64,000 nucleotides of DNA from Alphaproteobacteria bacterium (lineage in GTDB: Bacteria > Pseudomonadota > Alphaproteobacteria > Micavibrionales > Micavibrionaceae): the NCBI GenBank assembly GCA_017302165.1, contig JAFLCW010000001.1:434001-498000 (forward strand). Reading direction: 5' to 3'. The notes beneath the pieces were generated by a model, which was not told the DNA's origin, made no database searches, and was given only the letters and a program-made list of their open reading frames with translations. Below, one piece after another: positions 7,251 to 25,134 of the stretch. Made by a program: the position numbers and the translations under genes. Position 1 is the first letter of the stretch, and each line of letters opens with the position of its first letter.

Positions 7251-7682
7251 ATGGCAAAAGAAATCACAGGCTATATCAGCCTGATTATCCCGGCGGGTGG
7301 TGCAAACCCGTCACCCCCAGTGGGTCCTGCCTTGGGTCAAAAAGGCGTGAACATCATGGAATTCTGCAAGGCGTTCAACGCCAAAACAGGTGACATGGAA
7401 AAAGGCATGCCGATCCCCGTGAAAATCACGGTGTATAAGGATAAATCCTTTACGTTCATCACCCGCAAGGCACCGAACACCTATTACATCAAAAAGGCCA
7501 CGAAACTTCAGTCCGGTTCAAAACTGCCGGGCCGGGATGTGGCGGGCGTGATTAAAAAATCACAAATCAAAGCCATCGCCCAAGACAAGATGGTGGATAT
7601 GAATGCCAAGGATCTGGAAGGTGCGATGCGCATCATCGAAGGTTCGGCGCGTTCCATGGGTATTGACGTGGTGGAGGGCTAG
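7251..7682 (+). CDS. rplK: 50S ribosomal protein L11
   Basis: 143 residues. L11 binds the GTPase-associated centre of 23S rRNA and is needed for RelA stringent signalling. N-terminal [24 protein letters not shown] motif region and C-terminal rRNA-binding domain are intact (residues about 70-140). Two ATGs are adjacent; the second at 7251 is five bases from GGAGG, whereas the one at 7248 is only two bases away. rplA follows after three bases. Confidence 0.98.
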   Translation: MAKEITGYISLIIPAGGANPSPPVGPALGQKGVNIMEFCKAFNAKTGDMEKGMPIPVKITVYKDKSFTFITRKAPNTYYIKKATKLQSGSKLPGRDVAGVIKKSQIKAIAQDKMVDMNAKDLEGAMRIIEGSARSMGIDVVEG

Positions 7683-7685
7683 ATC

Positions 7686-8408
7686 ATGACCAAACAGACA
7701 AAAATCAACAAAGCCAATGCCGCCAAGGTTGATGCAACCAAAACATATGCGCTGGCTGAGGCCGTGAAGATCATCAAGGAATGCGCGGCACAGCGTAAAT
7801 TTGATGAAACGGTTGATCTGGCGCTTAATTTGGGCATTGACCCTAAACATGCGGATCAACAAGTGCGGGGAATGATTTCCCTGCCGCATGGGACGGGCGC
7901 GAAAATTCGCGTGGCGGTCATTGCGAAAGATCCGAAAAAGCAGGAAGAAGCTAAAAAAGCCGGTGCCGACCAAGTGGGCGCGGAAGACCTGATCGAAAAA
8001 ATCAAGGGCGGTACGATTGATTTTGATCGTTGTATCGCAACCCCGGACATGATGGGGTTGATTGGTCAGGTGGCTAAAATCCTGGGTCCTAAAGGCATGA
8101 TGCCAAACCCTAAACTGGGTACGGTCACACCGGACGTGGCCAAGGCCGTCACCGAAGCCAAAGCGGGCTCGATTGAATTCCGTGCCGAAAAAGCCGGGAT
8201 CATTCAAGCAGGCGTGGGCAAAGCTTCGTTCAGCGAAAAGCAACTGGCCGAAAATATCACGGCCTTTGTGGACGCCATCAACCGGGCAAAGCCCGCAGGT
8301 GCCAAAGGGACCTATATGAAGAAAGTGACACTGTCTTCCACGATGGGTCCCGGGATAAAACTGGATCTCTCCAGCATGACCTTGGCACCCGCCTCTAAAG
8401 CGGCCTAA
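7686..8408 (+). CDS. rplA: 50S ribosomal protein L1
   Basis: 240 residues. L1 forms the L1 stalk at the exit site and in many bacteria represses its own rplKA mRNA. Typical blocks: [20 protein letters not shown] and [12 protein letters not shown], then [20 protein letters not shown]. An N-terminal extension of about 10 residues ([18 protein letters not shown]) is rich in Lys, Ala and Asn. It ends the rplKA unit; a strong terminator follows. Confidence 0.98.
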   Translation: MTKQTKINKANAAKVDATKTYALAEAVKIIKECAAQRKFDETVDLALNLGIDPKHADQQVRGMISLPHGTGAKIRVAVIAKDPKKQEEAKKAGADQVGAEDLIEKIKGGTIDFDRCIATPDMMGLIGQVAKILGPKGMMPNPKLGTVTPDVAKAVTEAKAGSIEFRAEKAGIIQAGVGKASFSEKQLAENITAFVDAINRAKPAGAKGTYMKKVTLSSTMGPGIKLDLSSMTLAPASKAA

Positions 8409-8430
8409 TTTTATAACGTCGTTAATTTTA

Positions 8431-8466
8431 AACCTTCCCGGATGTCCCATTCGGGAAGGTTTTTTT
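8431..8466 (+). terminator. Rho-independent terminator after rplA
   Basis: Stem AACCTTCCCG/CGGGAAGGTT (10 perfect pairs), 11-base loop, then five more T. It separates rplKA from rplJL transcription. Confidence 0.9.
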
Positions 8467-8497
8467 ATAAACTGAGTTTTATATTTTAAAATATCTC

Positions 8498-8527
8498 TTG
8501 ACGCCGAAGATGGGGCGTGGTTTATAC
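8498..8527 (+). promoter_or_regulatory. Promoter of rplJL
   Basis: TTGACG (8498-8503), 18-bp spacer, TTATAC (8522-8527). Lies between the rplA terminator and the structured rplJ leader. Confidence 0.65.
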
Positions 8528-8548
8528 GCTGTGTTTCCTGTCCAAGAC

Positions 8549-8646
8549 TGCGGGGGCAGATTGCTTAATAAGCCCGCATAGATAGGTAAAAGTGACACCA
8601 CTCAGCACTATAGCTGACTAATCTCTTTTACTGATATCTTGGATAG
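8549..8646 (+). ncRNA. Structured rplJ leader (L10 leader type)
   Basis: Leader RNA with nested pairing. TGCGGG (8549-8554) pairs with CCCGCA (8573-8578). GTAAAAG (8586-8592) pairs with CTTTTAC (8625-8631) and encloses TCAGC/GCTGA (8602-8606 with 8613-8617, loop ACTATA). Leaders before rplJ are known to bind L10-L12 and control the operon; I infer the same role here. A terminator-like hairpin follows directly. The exact fold was drawn by eye. Confidence 0.6.
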
Positions 8647-8670
8647 GCGACCCCTAGGGGTCGCTTTTTT
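8647..8670 (+). terminator. Terminator-like hairpin 29 bases before rplJ (possible attenuator)
   Basis: GCGACCCC/GGGGTCGC with a two-base TA between the arms (the tightest pairs open to form a loop), followed by six T. It lies downstream of the rplJ promoter and upstream of the rplJ start, so it would cut transcription short unless bypassed. GGGG in 8552-8555 can also pair with its CCCC, a possible alternative fold. Confidence 0.7.
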
Positions 8671-8699
8671 ATTGTGAACAAACAAAAGGATTGACTGCC

Positions 8700-9215
8700 A
8701 TGCCTATGAGCCCGGCCCAGAAAAAAGAAGAAGCGGCCAAAATTAACGCCGTTTTAAAAGAAACCAGCATCGTGGTGGTGACACGTAACGATGGTCTGGA
8801 TGCACAGGCGACAAACGATTTGCGGGTCGCCACACGCGGTGCCGGTGTCAATTACCGCGTTGCTAAAAATACGATTGTGACGATTGCCGCTAAGGGCACG
8901 GAATATGAATCGATTTCTAACCTGCTTTCAGGTCCGACCGCGATTTCCACCTCAAAAGACCCGGTTGCGGCCGCTAAAGCCATTGCCGATTTTGCCAAGA
9001 AAAATGACAAGCTCGTTATTCTGGGCGGATCCATGGGGTCTGTGGTTCTGGATGCAGACGCCGTTAAAAAACTGGCGAGCCTGCCCAGCCTCGACGAACT
9101 TCGTTCCAAGATCGTTGGTCTTCTGGTGGCCGCGCCCACGAAACTGGTTGGCGTGCTTCAGGCACCCGCCCGCAACATGGTCGGCGTCACCAAAGCCTAT
9201 GGCGAAAAAGCTTAA
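8700..9215 (+). CDS. rplJ: 50S ribosomal protein L10
   Basis: 171 residues. L10 is the stalk base that holds the L7/L12 dimers and binds 23S rRNA beside L11. N-terminal MSPAQKKEEAAKI and the C-terminal helix for L12 binding (SKIVGLLVAAPTKLVGVLQAPA region) are present. ATG 8700 is chosen: AAAGGA is nine bases upstream. TTG at 8691 lies only after the Shine-Dalgarno and is rejected. Controlled by the structured leader and hairpin upstream. Confidence 0.98.
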   Translation: MPMSPAQKKEEAAKINAVLKETSIVVVTRNDGLDAQATNDLRVATRGAGVNYRVAKNTIVTIAAKGTEYESISNLLSGPTAISTSKDPVAAAKAIADFAKKNDKLVILGGSMGSVVLDADAVKKLASLPSLDELRSKIVGLLVAAPTKLVGVLQAPARNMVGVTKAYGEKA

Positions 9216-9260
9216 TTTGTATCAACAACCATTTAACTGTTTTTAAAAAGGAGAAAGAAA

Positions 9261-9635
9261 ATGGCTGCTAACTTAGAAAAAATCGTAGATGAATTGTCGA
9301 CCCTGACAGTTTTGGAAGCCGCTGAGCTGTCCAAAATGCTGGAAGACAAATGGGGCGTGACCGCAGCAGCGGCAGCACCTGTGATGGCTGTTGCCGCGGC
9401 GGCAGGTCCTGCGGCAGAAGAAAAAACCGAATTCAACGTTTTCCTCGTTGATGGCGGTGCCAACAAGATCAACGTGATCAAAGAAGTACGCGCGATCACG
9501 GGTCTGGGTCTGAAAGAAGCTAAAGATCTCGTCGAAGCCGGCAACAAAGTTGTCAAAGAAGGCGTGAAAAAAGACGAAGCTGAAAAACTGAAAAAACAAC
9601 TGGCTGATGCTGGTGCGAAAGTTGAACTGAAGTAA
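9261..9635 (+). CDS. rplL: 50S ribosomal protein L7/L12
   Basis: 124 residues. N-terminal dimerisation region ([21 protein letters not shown]), alanine-rich hinge near residues 35-50, and C-terminal domain with [12 protein letters not shown] and [12 protein letters not shown], which recruits EF-Tu and EF-G. AAGGAGA precedes the ATG. It ends the rplJL unit; palindromes and a terminator follow. Confidence 0.98.
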   Translation: MAANLEKIVDELSTLTVLEAAELSKMLEDKWGVTAAAAAPVMAVAAAAGPAAEEKTEFNVFLVDGGANKINVIKEVRAITGLGLKEAKDLVEAGNKVVKEGVKKDEAEKLKKQLADAGAKVELK

Positions 9636-9645
9636 TTTGGTTCTT

Positions 9646-9683
9646 CCGGGTTTTGTCCCCCTTAAGCCGGGGGTCAAACCCGG
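9646..9683. repeat. Imperfect 38-bp palindrome after rplL
   Basis: CCGGGTTT (9646-9653) and AAACCCGG (9676-9683) pair. Inside them CCCCC and GGGGG pair around TTAAGC. Its sequence style, together with the second CCCGG-rich hairpin 45 bases on, resembles dispersed intergenic palindromes of alphaproteobacteria. Could act in mRNA end formation. Confidence 0.55.
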
Positions 9684-9727
9684 AGCCCAGCCTGTGGTCA
9701 TCACGGGTCTGGATTTCGTAAAAATGT

Positions 9728-9755
9728 ATCCCGGCAGAGGCCGGGATGCTTTTTT
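9728..9755 (+). terminator. Rho-independent terminator between rplL and rpoB
   Basis: ATCCCGGC (9728-9735), loop AGAG, GCCGGGAT (9740-9747), GC, then six T. With the promoter 14 bases later it makes rpoBC a separate unit, though partial read-through is possible. Confidence 0.85.
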
Positions 9756-9768
9756 GTTAACGGTTTGC

Positions 9769-9797
9769 TTGACATTCGCTTTCAGGTCAGCCATAAC
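9769..9797 (+). promoter_or_regulatory. Promoter of rpoBC
   Basis: Consensus TTGACA (9769-9774), 17-bp spacer, CATAAC (9792-9797), followed by the GC-rich discriminator GGCGCC. Confidence 0.7.
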
Positions 9798-9968
9798 GGC
9801 GCCAAGCGAACAGATACGGGGTTAAGGTGACGGCACTTAAACCGCCAAAAACATAAGTATTTCAAAGACTTGATCCGCTTCTCCTGCGACCGGGGGGATA
9901 GCGGTTTTTGTGCGTGAAACGGTCAAGAAATTCGTATTTGACGACTATACCTTTAAGGATTGGAACAT
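9798..9968 (+). other. Untranslated leader of rpoB with long-range pairing
   Basis: 171 bases with no gene seen. AAACCGC (9839-9845) can pair with GCGGTTT (9901-9907), enclosing a smaller ATCC/GGAT pairing. This could be a control structure, but no named element is recognised. The ribosome-binding site AAGGAT lies at 9955-9960. Confidence 0.4.
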
Positions 9969-14258
<4,290 letters not shown>

Positions 14259-14302
14259 TCTCGCCGATCTTTATTCAGGCGGGTTGTCAAAAAACGGTTT
14301 AA

Positions 14303-18496
<4,194 letters not shown>

Positions 18497-18523
18497 GAAA
18501 CACAATAATATTATTTCAAAAAA

Positions 18524-18546
18524 GCCGCCCGCAAGGCGGCTTTTTT
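18524..18546 (+). terminator. Rho-independent terminator after rpoC
   Basis: GCCGCC (18524-18529), loop CGCAA, GGCGGC (18535-18540), six T. Flanking A and T runs extend the stem. Confidence 0.93.
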
Positions 18547-18558
18547 ATGCGTTGAGAA

Positions 18559-18588
18559 TTGACATAGTTTTATTGACCGGGATACATT
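18559..18588 (+). promoter_or_regulatory. Promoter of orphan gene between rpoC and rpsL
   Basis: TTGACA (18559-18564), 18-bp spacer, TACATT (18583-18588). About 35 bases of leader precede the ATG at 18631. Confidence 0.5.
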
Positions 18589-18630
18589 TCGTTTTTATGC
18601 GTTCATATGTGTCAATCGAGAGGGTATCCC

Positions 18631-19266
18631 ATGGTCAGTAAGTATCAGGAAAAATTAGCAAGAGCTGAAGCAGAAGCCAACCGCCGTGCAAACGAAGCTA
18701 GAAAATCCGGACGCTCCGTTCATCCGGAGGCGTATGATTCTTGGGGTTTTCGAGCTCGAGATTCCTTTGTGCCTGCAACACGTCAGCCAGATCCGCTTTT
18801 TAAACCTCTTATTAAACGAGATGTATTTGATCCTGCAAAGTATGTTGGACACACGCTGGCCGGGTTTACCTTGATCACGGAAAGCTATGTCGGGTCAGCC
18901 TCCAAAGACCGTTCATTGGGAACAGTAACAATCCCCATGCCTAAGTCACGAGCATTGCTTCAAGCCCCGTGTTTCCTTGTGGCAGAGGTCGTCAGTGCTT
19001 ATAATCAAAATTTAGAATGGCGGATTTCAAGGGTTGTCTCTAAAAAATCGGCTAAGGGCAACGTTCATGAAGATATCTATACTCTTCCGGGACGTTATCA
19101 GGGTACCGTTTCTCAAATGGCAGATATTCTGGCGGGGTGGTGCAAAAATGTCAGCGGCTATCCCAAATCCCATGATGATCATGATAAGTACCCCAAGGCC
19201 GTTGTCGTGACCTCTCGTACACAAGGTGCGGTACCCACACTCCCCCCTGTGCCCACTGGATTATAA
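18631..19266 (+). CDS. Hypothetical protein between rpoC and rpsL
   Basis: 211 residues, basic. Residues 1-40 form a charged helix (KYQEKLARAEAEANRRANEA). Residues 80-170 look like a mixed beta/alpha domain (GFTLITESYVGS, VTIPMPKSRALL, CFLVAEVVSAYNQ, EWRISRVVS). The tail is Pro/Thr-rich. ATG 18631 is chosen, with GAGAGGG seven bases upstream; the ATG at 18607 has no ribosome-binding site. It has its own promoter and terminator, so it is a one-gene insertion at the rpoC-rpsL junction. No family recognised. Confidence 0.65.
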   Translation: MVSKYQEKLARAEAEANRRANEARKSGRSVHPEAYDSWGFRARDSFVPATRQPDPLFKPLIKRDVFDPAKYVGHTLAGFTLITESYVGSASKDRSLGTVTIPMPKSRALLQAPCFLVAEVVSAYNQNLEWRISRVVSKKSAKGNVHEDIYTLPGRYQGTVSQMADILAGWCKNVSGYPKSHDDHDKYPKAVVVTSRTQGAVPTLPPVPTGL

Positions 19267-19293
19267 CCCTGAAATTTATGGTTAATTAGCACG

Positions 19294-19335
19294 AAACGAT
19301 GTCCCACCTGAACTCAGCTGGGGCATCGTTTTTTT
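19294..19335 (+). terminator. Rho-independent terminator after orphan gene
   Basis: AAACGATG (19294-19301) pairs with CATCGTTT (19324-19331), extended inward by CCC/GGG through a T-G wobble, followed by further T. Confidence 0.88.
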
Positions 19336-19397
19336 ATCAATTCAAGGACATGCGCTTCCCTGTTTCAAGAAAACATAAAGATTTCTTTAACATTCGC

Positions 19398-19426
19398 TTG
19401 ACTTGGGGCGCATTTAACCCTAATAA
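19398..19426 (+). promoter_or_regulatory. Promoter of the str-S10-spc operon
   Basis: TTGACT (19398-19403), 17-bp spacer, TAATAA (19421-19426). The discriminator is CCGCC-like. No other clear promoter is seen until before secY, so this may drive about 14 kb. Confidence 0.7.
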
Positions 19427-19686
19427 TCCGCCAACTTTAAGAATCGGATGGGCTGGCTGTAAACGTTATTCACAAGCTAAACCCTTGAAGTAAAACGGTT
19501 AAACGCAGTCCGAGTTCTTGACCCAGGTATAGCCAGAAATCAAAAAAATTTCTGTGCTGCAAAGGGCAAAAATAATGAAAGCAGACATTCTTCTGCCTGA
19601 CATTATCTGTGCTCCTTGCTTTGTACCTGTTTTTGGTACCCATCCGACAAACGAATTGGAACGTAACGTTAAGGAGAAGGCAGAAT
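19427..19686 (+). other. Untranslated leader of rpsL
   Basis: 260 bases without a convincing gene. Two small hairpins are visible: AGAAAT/ATTTCT (19535-19540 with 19548-19553) and GTACC/GGTAC near 19622-19639. A long leader before rpsL may carry control, but no known element is recognised. Confidence 0.4.
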
Positions 19687-20070
19687 ATGCCAACGATTTC
19701 GCAACTTATCCGTAAACCCAGAGCCAAGGGCGGCAAAAAGGCCATGAAGGCCGTCAAGTCCAAGGCGATGAAAGAAAACCCCCAAGTGCGCGGCGTGTGC
19801 ACGCGCGTTTATACGACGACGCCGAAAAAGCCAAACTCCGCTCTGCGGAAGGTTGCCAAGGTGCGTCTTACTACGGGGTATGAAGTGATCTGTTACATCC
19901 CCGGCGAAGGCCACAATCTTCAAGAACACTCTGTCGTGCTGATTCAGGGCGGCCGGGTAAAAGATTTGCCAGGGGTTCGTTACCGTATTATCCGCGGCGC
20001 GCTCGACACCCAAGGGGTGAAAGATCGTCGCCAAGCGCGCTCTCAATATGGCGCGAAACGTCCGAAATAA
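19687..20070 (+). CDS. rpsL: 30S ribosomal protein S12
   Basis: 127 residues. S12 lines the decoding centre. Start set by homology at [12 protein letters not shown], with AAGGAGAAGG upstream; the longer open frame is leader. The streptomycin loops [12 protein letters not shown] and [12 protein letters not shown] carry the wild-type lysines, so no resistance change is seen. First gene of the operon. Confidence 0.98.
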   Translation: MPTISQLIRKPRAKGGKKAMKAVKSKAMKENPQVRGVCTRVYTTTPKKPNSALRKVAKVRLTTGYEVICYIPGEGHNLQEHSVVLIQGGRVKDLPGVRYRIIRGALDTQGVKDRRQARSQYGAKRPK

Positions 20071-20628
<558 letters not shown>

Positions 20629-20676
20629 GAATAACTTTAAAACGAAATCGCCTTTTTATATTGGAAATGAATTAAC

Positions 20677-22812
20677 ATGGCACGCGAATACCCTTTAGAT
20701 CGTTACCGCAACTTCGGAATCATGGCGCATATCGACGCCGGGAAAACGACGACGACGGAACGCGTTCTGTATTACAGCGGTAAATCGCACAAAATCGGCG
20801 AAGTGCATGACGGCGCCGCCACCATGGATTGGATGGAGCAAGAGCAGGAGCGTGGGATTACCATTACCTCTGCCGCGACCACGACATTCTGGAAGGGTCC
20901 TGAATATGGGACGCATCCGGGCGAAATGTTCCGCATGAACATTATTGACACCCCTGGCCACGTTGACTTTACGATCGAGGTTGAGCGTTCTTTGCGCGTT
21001 CTCGATGGTGCTGTGTGTTTGTTGGACGGTAACCAAGGCGTTGAGCCCCAGACCGAAACGGTATGGCGTCAAGGCGACAAATATAAAGTGCCACGGATTA
21101 TTTTCGCCAATAAAATGGATAAAATTGGTGCAAATTTCTATGACTGCGTTGACTCGGTTAAAAAACGTCTCGGGATTGATCCACTTATCCTGACCTTGCC
21201 GATTGGTATGGAATCTGACTTTGTGGGTGTGGTGGATCTGATCACCATGAAGGCGATTGTCTGGGACTCTGAAGCGCTGGGTGCAAAATTTGAAGTTAAG
21301 GATATTCCAGCGGATTTGGTAGAAAAAGCCAAGTCCTACCGTGAGCGTCTGGTCGAGCAGGCCGTTGAGATGGATGATGATGCCATGACGGCCTATCTGG
21401 ATGGGAAAGAGCCCGACATCGCCACCTTAAAAAAATGTATCCGCAAAGGAACGATTGCCTTCAAGCTCATCCCAATGATGTGCGGCAGTGCCTTTAAAAA
21501 CAAGGGCGTTCAGCCCATGCTGGATGCGGTGGTAGATTACCTTCCTTCGCCGCTCGATAAAGGTGTGGTTAAGGGGACCAAGCCTGATTCCGAAGACGAA
21601 GATACACGTGACATGACAGACGAAGCCCCGTTGTCAGGTCTGGCTTTCAAAATTATGCCAGATGAATATGTAGGTACGCTGACCTTCTTCCGTATTTACT
21701 CCGGTAAACTCGAAGCAGGTTCTTATTTGGTGAATTCCACTAAAAATAAGAAAGAACGCATTGGCCGTATGCTCCTGATGCATTCAAACAACCGCGAAGA
21801 AATCAAAGAAGCCCATGCTGGCGATATCGTGGCCTTGGTGGGTTTGAAAGACACAACAACGGGAGACACACTGTGTGATCCGTTGAAGCCGATCGTTCTG
21901 GAACGCATGACGTTCCCTGAACCGGTCATTGAAATTGCTGTAGAACCGAAAACCAAGGCTGACCAAGAAAAAATGGGCGTTGCCCTCAGCAAGCTCGTGG
22001 CCGAAGATCCATCCTTCCGTGTGTTCACAGATCCTGAAACAGGACAAACGATCCTGAAAGGGATGGGCGAGCTTCACTTGGATATTAAAATCGATATCAT
22101 GAAGCGTACTTATGGCGTTGAAGCCAATGTGGGCGCGCCTCAGGTGGCGTATCGTGAAACGATCTCTAAAGAATCTGATGTTGATTACACTCACAAAAAA
22201 CAATCCGGCGGATCCGGACAGTTTGCGCGCCTTTTGTTCAAACTGCGCCCACTTCCCAAAGATGCTAAGGACGCCAAAGGTAATCCCATCCTTGATTACA
22301 ACTTCCTGAACACCACGGTGGGTGGATCTATTCCCAAGGAATATATCCCCGGCGTGGAAAAAGGGATGAAGGGTGCCAAGGAAACGGGCGTAATCGCAGG
22401 CTTCCCGGTTATCAATATCGAAGTTGAAGTATATGACGGTAAATACCACGATGTGGATTCCAGTGCGCTCGCGTTCGAAATTGCCGCCCGCGCCGCTTTC
22501 AAGGAAGCTATGCAAAAAGCAGGCCCCCAGTTGCTGGAGCCGATCATGAAAGTTGAAGTGGTGACCCCAGAAGAATATATGGGCGATATTATTGGTGACT
22601 TGAACTCCCGCCGTGGCATGATTCAGGGCATGGAAGATCGCGGTAATGCAAAAGTTGTCGATGCTATGGTACCGCTGGCGAACATGTTTGGGTATATCAA
22701 CACGTTGCGCGGTATGTCCAAGGGGCGTGCCTCTTACTCCATGGTGTTTGATCACTATGAAGCCGCGCCGCAGAATATTGCCGACGAAGTGAAAGCCAAG
22801 ATGGCCAGCTAA
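20677..22812 (+). CDS. fusA: Elongation factor G
   Basis: 711 residues, GTPase that drives translocation. GTP-binding motifs [30 protein letters not shown] and NKMDK are present, followed by domains II-V ([15 protein letters not shown] in [14 protein letters not shown] in V). Slightly longer than typical because of an acidic stretch ([14 protein letters not shown]) at the start of domain II. Between rpsG and tuf, the canonical str order. Confidence 0.99.
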   Translation: MAREYPLDRYRNFGIMAHIDAGKTTTTERVLYYSGKSHKIGEVHDGAATMDWMEQEQERGITITSAATTTFWKGPEYGTHPGEMFRMNIIDTPGHVDFTIEVERSLRVLDGAVCLLDGNQGVEPQTETVWRQGDKYKVPRIIFANKMDKIGANFYDCVDSVKKRLGIDPLILTLPIGMESDFVGVVDLITMKAIVWDSEALGAKFEVKDIPADLVEKAKSYRERLVEQAVEMDDDAMTAYLDGKEPDIATLKKCIRKGTIAFKLIPMMCGSAFKNKGVQPMLDAVVDYLPSPLDKGVVKGTKPDSEDEDTRDMTDEAPLSGLAFKIMPDEYVGTLTFFRIYSGKLEAGSYLVNSTKNKKERIGRMLLMHSNNREEIKEAHAGDIVALVGLKDTTTGDTLCDPLKPIVLERMTFPEPVIEIAVEPKTKADQEKMGVALSKLVAEDPSFRVFTDPETGQTILKGMGELHLDIKIDIMKRTYGVEANVGAPQVAYRETISKESDVDYTHKKQSGGSGQFARLLFKLRPLPKDAKDAKGNPILDYNFLNTTVGGSIPKEYIPGVEKGMKGAKETGVIAGFPVINIEVEVYDGKYHDVDSSALAFEIAARAAFKEAMQKAGPQLLEPIMKVEVVTPEEYMGDIIGDLNSRRGMIQGMEDRGNAKVVDAMVPLANMFGYINTLRGMSKGRASYSMVFDHYEAAPQNIADEVKAKMAS

Positions 22813-22864
22813 GAGATTTTTAAATAGATATTTTTGAGTGTGAAAGAATAAGGAGAACGAAAAG

Positions 22865-24043
22865 ATGGCAAAGGGAAAGTTTGAGCGGAACAAGCCGCAT
22901 TGTAACATTGGAACGATTGGTCACGTAGATCATGGAAAGACGACGTTGACAGCGGCGCTGACGAAATATTTCTCGAAAGAGTTCCGGGCGTATGACCAGA
23001 TTGACAAGGCACCCGAAGAGCGGGCGCGGGGGATTACGATTTCAACGGCACACGTGGAATATGAGACGGAGAACCGTCACTATGCCCACGTGGACTGCCC
23101 AGGCCACGCGGACTATGTGAAGAACATGATCACAGGCGCGGCCCAGATGGACGGCGCGATTTTGGTGGTGAATGCGGCGGACGGCCCGATGCCTCAGACG
23201 AGAGAGCACATTCTGCTGGCGCGTCAGGTGGGGGTACCGTCTATTGTGGTGTACATGAACAAGGTGGATCAGGTGGATGATCCTGAATTGCTGGAACTGG
23301 TGGAGATGGAGATCCGCGAATTGCTGAGCTCGTACCAGTTTCCGGGCGACAAGATCCCGATTGTGAAGGGATCGGCCTTGGCGGCACTGGAAGGCCGTGA
23401 CAAGGAGATTGGTGAAGATTCAATCCGCGCCCTGTTGAAAGCAGTGGATGAGTATATTCCTCAGCCGAAACGTGCACTGGACAAACCGTTCCTGATGCCG
23501 GTGGAAGATGTGTTCTCGATTTCAGGCCGTGGGACAGTGGTCACAGGCCGTATTGAGCAAGGGATCATCAAGGTAGGTGACGAGATTGAGATTGTGGGGA
23601 TACGCGACACGCAGAAGACCACGATCACGGGCGTTGAGATGTTCCGCAAACTGCTGGATAGCGGTGAGGCGGGGGACAATATCGGGGCTCTGCTACGCGG
23701 GACGAAGCGCGAGGATGTGGAACGCGGTCAGGTATTATGTGCGCCGGGATCGATCAAGCCCCACAGCAAGTTCGAAGCTGAGGCATACATCTTGAGCAAG
23801 GAAGAAGGCGGCCGTCATACACCGTTCTTCACAAATTACCGCCCGCAGTTTTACTTCCGGACGACGGATGTGACGGGGATGGTGCATTTGCCGGCGGGTG
23901 TTGAGATGGTGATGCCAGGCGACAACATCAAGATGAACGTGGAACTGATCGCGCCTGTGGCGATGGATGAAGGTCTTCGTTTCGCGATCCGCGAAGGCGG
24001 CCGTACCGTCGGTGCCGGCGTCGTGAGTAAGATTGTATCATAA
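22865..24043 (+). CDS. tuf: Elongation factor Tu
   Basis: 392 residues, delivers aminoacyl-tRNA. Motifs [24 protein letters not shown] and NKVDQVDD, then domains II and III ending [24 protein letters not shown] lies before the ATG. Codon use differs from its neighbours: Val is mostly GTG and Lys mostly AAG across the first 1.1 kb, whereas fusA and rplC mix in GTT and AAA freely. Only one tuf is in this window; the second copy that many alphaproteobacteria carry before tRNA-Trp is absent at that place. Confidence 0.99.
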   Translation: MAKGKFERNKPHCNIGTIGHVDHGKTTLTAALTKYFSKEFRAYDQIDKAPEERARGITISTAHVEYETENRHYAHVDCPGHADYVKNMITGAAQMDGAILVVNAADGPMPQTREHILLARQVGVPSIVVYMNKVDQVDDPELLELVEMEIRELLSSYQFPGDKIPIVKGSALAALEGRDKEIGEDSIRALLKAVDEYIPQPKRALDKPFLMPVEDVFSISGRGTVVTGRIEQGIIKVGDEIEIVGIRDTQKTTITGVEMFRKLLDSGEAGDNIGALLRGTKREDVERGQVLCAPGSIKPHSKFEAEAYILSKEEGGRHTPFFTNYRPQFYFRTTDVTGMVHLPAGVEMVMPGDNIKMNVELIAPVAMDEGLRFAIREGGRTVGAGVVSKIVS

Positions 24044-24069
24044 GGTTTTTTAAAAAAGGTAGTTGAGAT

Positions 24070-24390
24070 ATGGATACGCAAACAATACGCATCAGACTTC
24101 GCGCTTTCGACCATCGTATTTTGGATGCTTCGACGCGCGAAATCGTGAACACGGCTCGCCGGACGGGCGCGGGTGTCCGCGGTCCTATTCCGCTTCCAAC
24201 ACGTAAGGAAAAATTCTGTGTAAACCGTTCACCCCATGTGGATAAGAAATCACAGGAACAATTTGAAATGCGTACACATAAACGTTTGATCGATATCGTC
24301 GAGCCCACCCCGCAAACGGTGGATGCGTTGATGAAATTGGATCTGGCCGCTGGTGTGGACGTTGAAATTAAAATCGGCCAGGCCGCTTAA
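24070..24390 (+). CDS. rpsJ: 30S ribosomal protein S10 / NusE
   Basis: 106 residues. S10 is in the 30S head and also links ribosome and NusG. Typical [26 protein letters not shown] and [17 protein letters not shown]. First gene of the S10 group, here joined directly to tuf with 26 bases between, so it is part of one long operon. Confidence 0.98.
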   Translation: MDTQTIRIRLRAFDHRILDASTREIVNTARRTGAGVRGPIPLPTRKEKFCVNRSPHVDKKSQEQFEMRTHKRLIDIVEPTPQTVDALMKLDLAAGVDVEIKIGQAA

Positions 24391-24412
24391 AGGATAAGTT
24401 AGGGAGTTGACC

Positions 24413-25129
24413 ATGCGCACAGGCGTTATTGCACGGAAAGAGGGTATGACACGGATCTTCGATGACGAAGGCCGTCAGATTCCCGTGACCGTTTTAAAAA
24501 TCGATGCATGTCAGGTGACCGCTGTTCGGACACAAGACAAGGATGGCTACACCGCTGTTCAATTAGGCGCAGGTAAGGCGAAAGTTTCTCGTACGTCGAA
24601 AGCCATGCGATCCGTTTTTGGTTCTGCCAAGGTGGAGCCGAAGAAAAAAGTGGTGGAATTTCGCGTAGATGCTGACAAGCTTCCGGAAGTAGGGGCAGAA
24701 ATCAGTGCCAGCCATTTTATTCCCGGCCAGTTCGTGGATGTCGTGGGTATGTCAACCGGAAAAGGGTTCGCCGGGGCTATGAAGCGTTGGAATTTTGGCG
24801 GTCTTCGTGCCACGCACGGTGTCTCCGTATCTCACCGTTCCCATGGATCAACGGGTAATCGTCAGGATCCGGGTAAGGTTTTTAAGAACAAGAAAATGGC
24901 GGGTCATTTAGGAACAGAGCGTGTCACTACGCAAAACTTGAAAGTTGCCGGTATTGATCTGGAAGACAATCTTATTTTGATCAAAGGAAGTGTTCCCGGC
25001 ACCGATGGGGGTTGGGTTTTGGTATCTGATGCTGTTAAAAAACCAGCACCTAAAGATGCACCGCTTCCGGCAGGTATCAAGGCAAGTGCTGGCGTATCGG
25101 CATCCGCTGAAGAAAGCAAAGAAGGGTAA
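24413..25129 (+). CDS. rplC: 50S ribosomal protein L3
   Basis: 238 residues. L3 binds 23S rRNA near the peptidyl-transferase centre and starts 50S assembly. Begins [16 protein letters not shown] and keeps [15 protein letters not shown] and the loop with the methylated-Gln region [23 protein letters not shown] 24413 is six bases from AGGGAG. The last 30 residues are a low-complexity Ala/Ser/Pro extension. Confidence 0.98.
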   Translation: MRTGVIARKEGMTRIFDDEGRQIPVTVLKIDACQVTAVRTQDKDGYTAVQLGAGKAKVSRTSKAMRSVFGSAKVEPKKKVVEFRVDADKLPEVGAEISASHFIPGQFVDVVGMSTGKGFAGAMKRWNFGGLRATHGVSVSHRSHGSTGNRQDPGKVFKNKKMAGHLGTERVTTQNLKVAGIDLEDNLILIKGSVPGTDGGWVLVSDAVKKPAPKDAPLPAGIKASAGVSASAEESKEG

Positions 25130-25134
25130 CGACA

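Noticed and set aside
8452..8700. A separate small gene in the rplA-rplJ gap
   Set aside because: The gap is explained by terminator, promoter, structured leader and hairpin; no open frame with a ribosome-binding site.
19299..19493. 64-codon forward frame in the rpsL leader
   Set aside because: Starts inside the terminator of the upstream gene and overlaps the str promoter; no ribosome-binding site.
19470..19802. 110-codon reverse frame opposite the rpsL leader and gene start
   Set aside because: Half of it is antisense to rpsL codons, which produces open frames by codon bias.
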